A program made the position numbers and the translations under genes. From Eubacteriales bacterium (GTDB taxonomy: Bacteria; Bacillota_A; Clostridia; Christensenellales; Aristaeellaceae): a stretch of DNA of 8,485 nucleotides. Each line of letters opens with the position of its first letter. Position 1 is the first letter of the stretch. The notes under the pieces are model-generated. The model searched no databases and was not told where the DNA came from. It saw only the letters and a list, made by a program, of their open reading frames with translations. Shown here in pieces: positions 6,349 to 8,485 of the stretch. Location: positions 1 through 8,485 of the forward strand of contig JAQUXV010000096.1 in assembly GCA_028692205.1 (NCBI GenBank). Reading direction: 5' to 3'.

Positions 6349-7143
6349 ATGGATAATATGTTCTCACTGAATAGGAAAGTGGCGCTGGTTACCGGCGCGA
6401 GTTATGGCATCGGGTTCGCCATCGCGACCGGTTTTGCCGCCGCGGGCGCAACCATCGTTTTTAACGACATCAGGCAGGAACTGGTGGATAAAGGCATCGC
6501 CGCCTATCGGGAACAGGGCATTTCCGCGCACGGTTATGTTTGCGACGTTACCGACGAAACCGCCGTAAACGAATTGATCGCCAAAGTGGAAACCGAAGTC
6601 GGCCCCGTCGATATTCTGGTAAATAACGCCGGCATCATTAAACGTATCCCGATGATCGATATGACGGCCGAGCAGTTCCGGCAGGTGATCGACGTGGATC
6701 TGAACGCGCCCTTTATCGTGTCCAAAGCGGTCATCCCTTCGATGATCCAGCGCGGGCACGGCAAGATCATCAACATCTGTTCCATGATGAGCGAGTTGGG
6801 CCGTGAAACCGTGTCCGCGTACGCCGCCGCCAAGGGCGGGCTGAAAATGCTCACCCGTAACATCTGCTCGGAGTATGGACAATACAATATCCAGTGCAAC
6901 GGCATCGGCCCGGGTTATATCGCCACGCCGCAAACCGCGCCGCTTCGTGAAAAGCAGCCCGACGGTTCCATGCATCCGTTCGACAGCTTTATCCGTGCCA
7001 AAACGCCCGCCAACCGCTGGGGGGACCCGGAGGACTTGATCGGCCCTGCGGTTTTCCTGGCCAGCAACGCCAGCAATTTTGTCAACGGCCACATCCTGTA
7101 TGTGGACGGCGGTATCCTGGCCTACATCGGCAAACAGCCGTAA
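6349..7143 (+). CDS. SDR dehydrogenase, gluconate 5-dehydrogenase/DhuD type
   Basis: A 264-residue classical short-chain dehydrogenase. The cofactor motif is TGASYGIG at 15-22, the structural NNAG is at 92-95, and the catalytic residues are Ser145, Tyr158 and Lys162. Long stretches, including NICSMMSELGRETVSAY and the C-terminal LYVDGGILAYIGKQP, are as I recall them from the Streptococcus protein crystallised as gluconate 5-dehydrogenase. The streptococcal DhuD enzymes of this group reduce the 2,5-diketo-3-deoxygluconate made from DHU to KDG, which is what this operon needs after KduI. I therefore favour that KduD-equivalent role over gluconate oxidation. Two adjacent ATGs exist at 6346 and 6349. 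The second is chosen because AAGGAG (6336-6341) is seven bases from it and only four from the first. It is the last gene before a strong terminator. Confidence 0.88.
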   Translation: MDNMFSLNRKVALVTGASYGIGFAIATGFAAAGATIVFNDIRQELVDKGIAAYREQGISAHGYVCDVTDETAVNELIAKVETEVGPVDILVNNAGIIKRIPMIDMTAEQFRQVIDVDLNAPFIVSKAVIPSMIQRGHGKIINICSMMSELGRETVSAYAAAKGGLKMLTRNICSEYGQYNIQCNGIGPGYIATPQTAPLREKQPDGSMHPFDSFIRAKTPANRWGDPEDLIGPAVFLASNASNFVNGHILYVDGGILAYIGKQP

Positions 7144-7186
7144 CCTTGTTGCCCCGCTCTGACGGTTCAGGGCTATCCTGCTTACA

Positions 7187-7234
7187 GGCGCGGCGTATGG
7201 GAAAAACCTCCTCCCCCACGCCGCGCCACTTTTT
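7187..7234 (+). terminator. Strong intrinsic terminator of the uronate operon
   Basis: GGCGCGGCGT (7187-7196) pairs perfectly with ACGCCGCGCC (7218-7227), ten G/C-rich pairs, with a possible inner GGG/CCC extension in the 21-base loop. ACTTTTT follows directly. It lies about 45 bases after the SDR stop and separates the uronate operon from the thiamine unit. Confidence 0.85.
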
Positions 7235-7255
7235 AACCGAATTTGCATTAACAAC

Positions 7256-7284
7256 TTGACAGCCTTGGTATCCGAACGTATAAT
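7256..7284 (+). promoter_or_regulatory. Consensus sigma-A promoter of the thiamine unit
   Basis: A perfect TTGACA (7256-7261) and a perfect TATAAT (7279-7284) are separated by 17 bases, the strongest promoter in the window. Transcription would begin near 7291, a few bases before the aptamer. A full-consensus promoter suits a unit whose control is exerted after initiation by a riboswitch. Confidence 0.9.
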
Positions 7285-7301
7285 ACTACTGCGCAAGAGC
7301 G

Positions 7302-7386
7302 CAAGGGGTGCTGACGCAAGTCGGCTGAGATCGGGCATCGCCCGGGACCCTCGAACCTGATCCGGGTAATGCCGGCGTAGGAATCA
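7302..7386 (+). promoter_or_regulatory. TPP riboswitch (THI box) aptamer
   Basis: The conserved THI-box blocks occur in order: GGGGTGC at 7305-7311, GGCTGAGA at 7323-7330, ACCCTCGAACCTGAT at 7347-7361, GGGTAATGCC at 7364-7373, and GCGTAGGAA at 7375-7383. Internal helices are visible: GCTGAC/GTCGGC with a GCAA loop, CGGGC/GCCCG, and CCGG/CCGG closing the right arm. It senses thiamine pyrophosphate and, with the terminator at 7409-7450, should switch thiT off when TPP is plentiful. A short perfect hairpin, TGCGC/GCGCA at 7290-7303, sits at the very 5' end of the transcript. Confidence 0.95.
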
Positions 7387-7408
7387 ATGGAAAATCTTCC
7401 TTGATTGG

Positions 7409-7450
7409 ATTCCGCGTTGCACTACCCGCAACCGCGGGAATTTTTATTTT
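7409..7450 (+). terminator. Riboswitch-controlled terminator ahead of thiT
   Basis: The segment ATTCCGCGTTGC (7409-7420) can pair with GCAACCGCGGGAAT (7428-7441), allowing one or two bulges, and a TTTTTATTTT tract follows. The competing structure is GGAATC (7380-7385), at the 3' edge of the aptamer, pairing with GATTCC (7408-7413) and so disrupting the terminator stem. AATCAA (7382-7387) with TTGATT (7401-7406) is a further antiterminator-type pairing. This is the usual arrangement for transcriptional OFF control by TPP. The T-tract ends directly at the thiT ribosome binding site. Confidence 0.75.
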
Positions 7451-7465
7451 AAGGAGGAATCATCC

Positions 7466-8050
7466 ATGAGTTTCAATCTCAGGCGTTTAACGGAAAGCGC
7501 TATCTTGCTGGCGATCGCCACGGTGCTAAGCTTGATCGAGTTCACCGGGCCGTGGGTGCTGGGCGGCAGCATCACCGTATGCAGCATGCTGCCCATCGTA
7601 ATGATTGCTCAGCGCTACGGCACCAAGTGGGGTCTGGTTTCTGCGCTTACCTACAGCCTTTTGCAGTTGTTGCTGGGCTTGAACAACGTACAGTATGCCC
7701 CGGATGCGCTTACAGCCTTCGGTATCATTATGCTGGATTACGTTCTGGCTTTCGGCGTGCTGGGCTTCTCCGCTGCGTTTAACGGTGTTATCCGCGACCG
7801 CCGCTGGGCGATTGTCGTTGGTATCGTCGTTACATTCTTCGCGCGTTTCCTTTGCCATTTTGCGAGCGGCGTCATTATCTGGGAAGCGCTTTGGCCCAAC
7901 TCGCTGGGCTGGGCGCCCACCGTATGGTCGCTGGCGTATAACGGCAGTTACATGCTGCCGGAAACCATCATCACCGCTGTCGCCGCCTTCCTGCTTTTTA
8001 AGCCGCTAAAGAAGTTTTGGCTTGGCGAGGACCTGAAAAAGGTCCGCTAA
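7466..8050 (+). CDS. thiT: Thiamine transporter ThiT (ECF substrate-binding subunit)
   Basis: A 194-residue hydrophobic protein with about six membrane segments (roughly residues 8-26, 37-52, 56-72, 85-105, 115-138 and 160-180). It is the high-affinity thiamine-binding S component of an energy-coupling-factor transporter (YuaJ/ThiT family). Visible family marks are the small-residue AILLA motif in helix 1, used for docking to the EcfT subunit, GGSITVCSMLPI at 33-44, RFLCHFASGV at 127-136 with His131, and WSLAYNGSYMLPE at 154-166, which includes Tyr158 and Asn159. The size matches the family. The energising EcfA/EcfT subunits are not in the window and are normally shared by several S components. 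AAGGAGG at 7451-7457 lies eight bases from the ATG. The upstream TPP riboswitch independently supports thiamine as substrate. It is monocistronic. Confidence 0.95.
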   Translation: MSFNLRRLTESAILLAIATVLSLIEFTGPWVLGGSITVCSMLPIVMIAQRYGTKWGLVSALTYSLLQLLLGLNNVQYAPDALTAFGIIMLDYVLAFGVLGFSAAFNGVIRDRRWAIVVGIVVTFFARFLCHFASGVIIWEALWPNSLGWAPTVWSLAYNGSYMLPETIITAVAAFLLFKPLKKFWLGEDLKKVR

Positions 8051-8084
8051 CACCGGTTAAAACCACATTTCTTCCGTTCCTAAA

Positions 8085-8122
8085 CGTCCGCCGACGAAGC
8101 TTTCCGTCCGGCGGGCGTTTTT
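8085..8122 (+). terminator. Intrinsic terminator of thiT
   Basis: CGTCCGCCG (8085-8093) pairs with CGGCGGGCG (8109-8117), nine pairs including one G-T, with an inner ACG/CGT extension possible. TTTTT follows at 8118-8122. It lies about 35 bases after the thiT stop codon. Confidence 0.85.
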
Positions 8123-8277
8123 CGCTGTCGGAATAGCGCAGCGTCGGTTGTTTACCGGTTGCAAGCCCCGCGGCGGCGCCCGAAAAGCGTTATTAGTTCT
8201 TCGTATTCGTTTGCATATGCTTCACTTTTCCTATCCTATTCAGGTCCCTGTCTATTATGGGTACATTTTTTCTTTTT

Positions 8278-8294
8278 TGTCCCATTTTAGGACA
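8278..8294. promoter_or_regulatory. Dyad upstream of the last gene, possible operator
   Basis: TGTCC and GGACA are perfect arms around seven bases, about 105 bases before the start of the rightward partial gene. A related inverted element, TGGGAC, occurs at 8317-8322, pointing against GTCCCA at 8279-8284, and CAGGTCCCTG lies at 8241-8250. Clustering of GTCC/GGAC half-sites in an otherwise T-rich 275-base intergenic region suggests a regulator-binding region. I do not recognise the factor. Confidence 0.3.
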
Positions 8295-8397
8295 CCCGAT
8301 TCTGTTTGTTTCAATTTGGGACGGTTTCCATGTTTTGGTCGTGCCCTTTTGGGCTTGTCTGTTCTATAGTAAAGGTAACAGCAAGGAGGCGGCCACT

Positions 8398-8485
8398 ATG
8401 GGAAAATCAATTACAGAGCTGGCAAAGTCTTTCGCGCTCAAACGCGTTCTCCGCTACGTGAACAGAGATTTTGAACATAACATCA
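8398..8485 (+). CDS. Partial gene, N-terminus only, unidentified
   Basis: The frame opens with ATG at 8398, eight bases after a consensus AAGGAGG (8383-8389), and runs to the window edge without a stop, giving 29 complete codons. The peptide is short, helical and charged: MGKSITELAKSFALKRVL followed by RYVNRDFEHNI. An N-terminal helix ending in a Y-x-x-x-D-x-x-x-N-I pattern occurs ahead of the catalytic domain in a group of clostridial radical SAM proteins, so that is my best guess, but no CxxxCxxC motif is in the window to support it. A possible -10 box, TATAGT, is at 8365-8370 without a clear -35. The gene is separated from thiT by a terminator, so it is an independent unit. Confidence 0.7.
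   Translation, partial: MGKSITELAKSFALKRVLRYVNRDFEHNI

Noticed and set aside
6364..7338. 324-residue minus-strand frame across the SDR gene, terminator and riboswitch
   Set aside because: It crosses a strong terminator, a consensus promoter and the TPP aptamer, all well supported on the plus strand, and its translation resembles no family.
8335..8354. Possible sigma-54 promoter upstream of the last gene
   Set aside because: The GG and GC elements are not at the required spacing, so the -24/-12 pattern is not met.
8148..8369. 73-residue plus-strand frame after the thiT terminator
   Set aside because: It covers the T-rich region with dyads, has no ribosome binding site, and its composition simply reflects T-rich codons. 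I treat the region as intergenic.

Overview
The window looks like chromosomal DNA from a Gram-positive Clostridia-type anaerobe, probably a plant-fibre-degrading gut or environmental member. Supporting signs are strong AGGAGG-type ribosome binding sites ahead of almost every gene, sigma-A promoters with 17-bp spacers, a Firmicutes-type ThiT thiamine transporter under a TPP riboswitch, and a uronate-catabolism operon. Assignment below class level is not possible by eye. No rRNA, tRNA, CRISPR array or insertion sequence was seen.

Layout. (1) 1-35: the first codons of a leftward gene with an FAD/NAD-binding fingerprint, with its own promoter at 82-110. (2) 111-420: no gene; it holds an interrupted inverted repeat and a weak leftward terminator-like hairpin. 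(3) 421-1428, leftward: a LacI-family repressor. (4) 1429-1683: a divergent control region with two back-to-back promoters, each followed by a related LacI-type operator. (5) 1684-7143, rightward: a five-gene uronate operon coding for UxaB-like tagaturonate reductase, KduI, an Eda aldolase carrying an extra C-terminal VOC-like domain, KdgK, and an SDR dehydrogenase of the gluconate 5-dehydrogenase/DhuD type. It ends in a strong terminator at 7187-7234. (6) 7256-8122: a self-contained thiamine unit made of promoter, TPP riboswitch, conditional terminator, thiT and terminator. (7) 8123-8397: a T-rich intergenic region with dyads. (8) 8398-8485: the start of a further rightward gene.

How the genes fit together. 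KduI converts 5-keto-4-deoxyuronate (DHU, from unsaturated uronates released by pectin or glycosaminoglycan lyases) to 2,5-diketo-3-deoxygluconate. The SDR enzyme would reduce that to 2-keto-3-deoxygluconate (KDG), KdgK phosphorylates it to KDPG, and Eda splits KDPG to pyruvate and glyceraldehyde-3-phosphate. UxaB belongs to the galacturonate branch (tagaturonate to altronate), which also drains into KDG. UxaC, UxaA, lyases and a sugar transporter are absent here and must lie elsewhere if the pathway is complete. The LacI protein is the obvious candidate repressor of both itself and the operon.

The less ordinary points are the Eda-VOC fusion, a different operator-like dyad inside the operon ahead of eda, a possible 13-codon leader ORF ahead of kduI, and a TPP riboswitch whose closing P1 helix is hard to see. 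Nothing in the window is clearly a wholly undescribed system.
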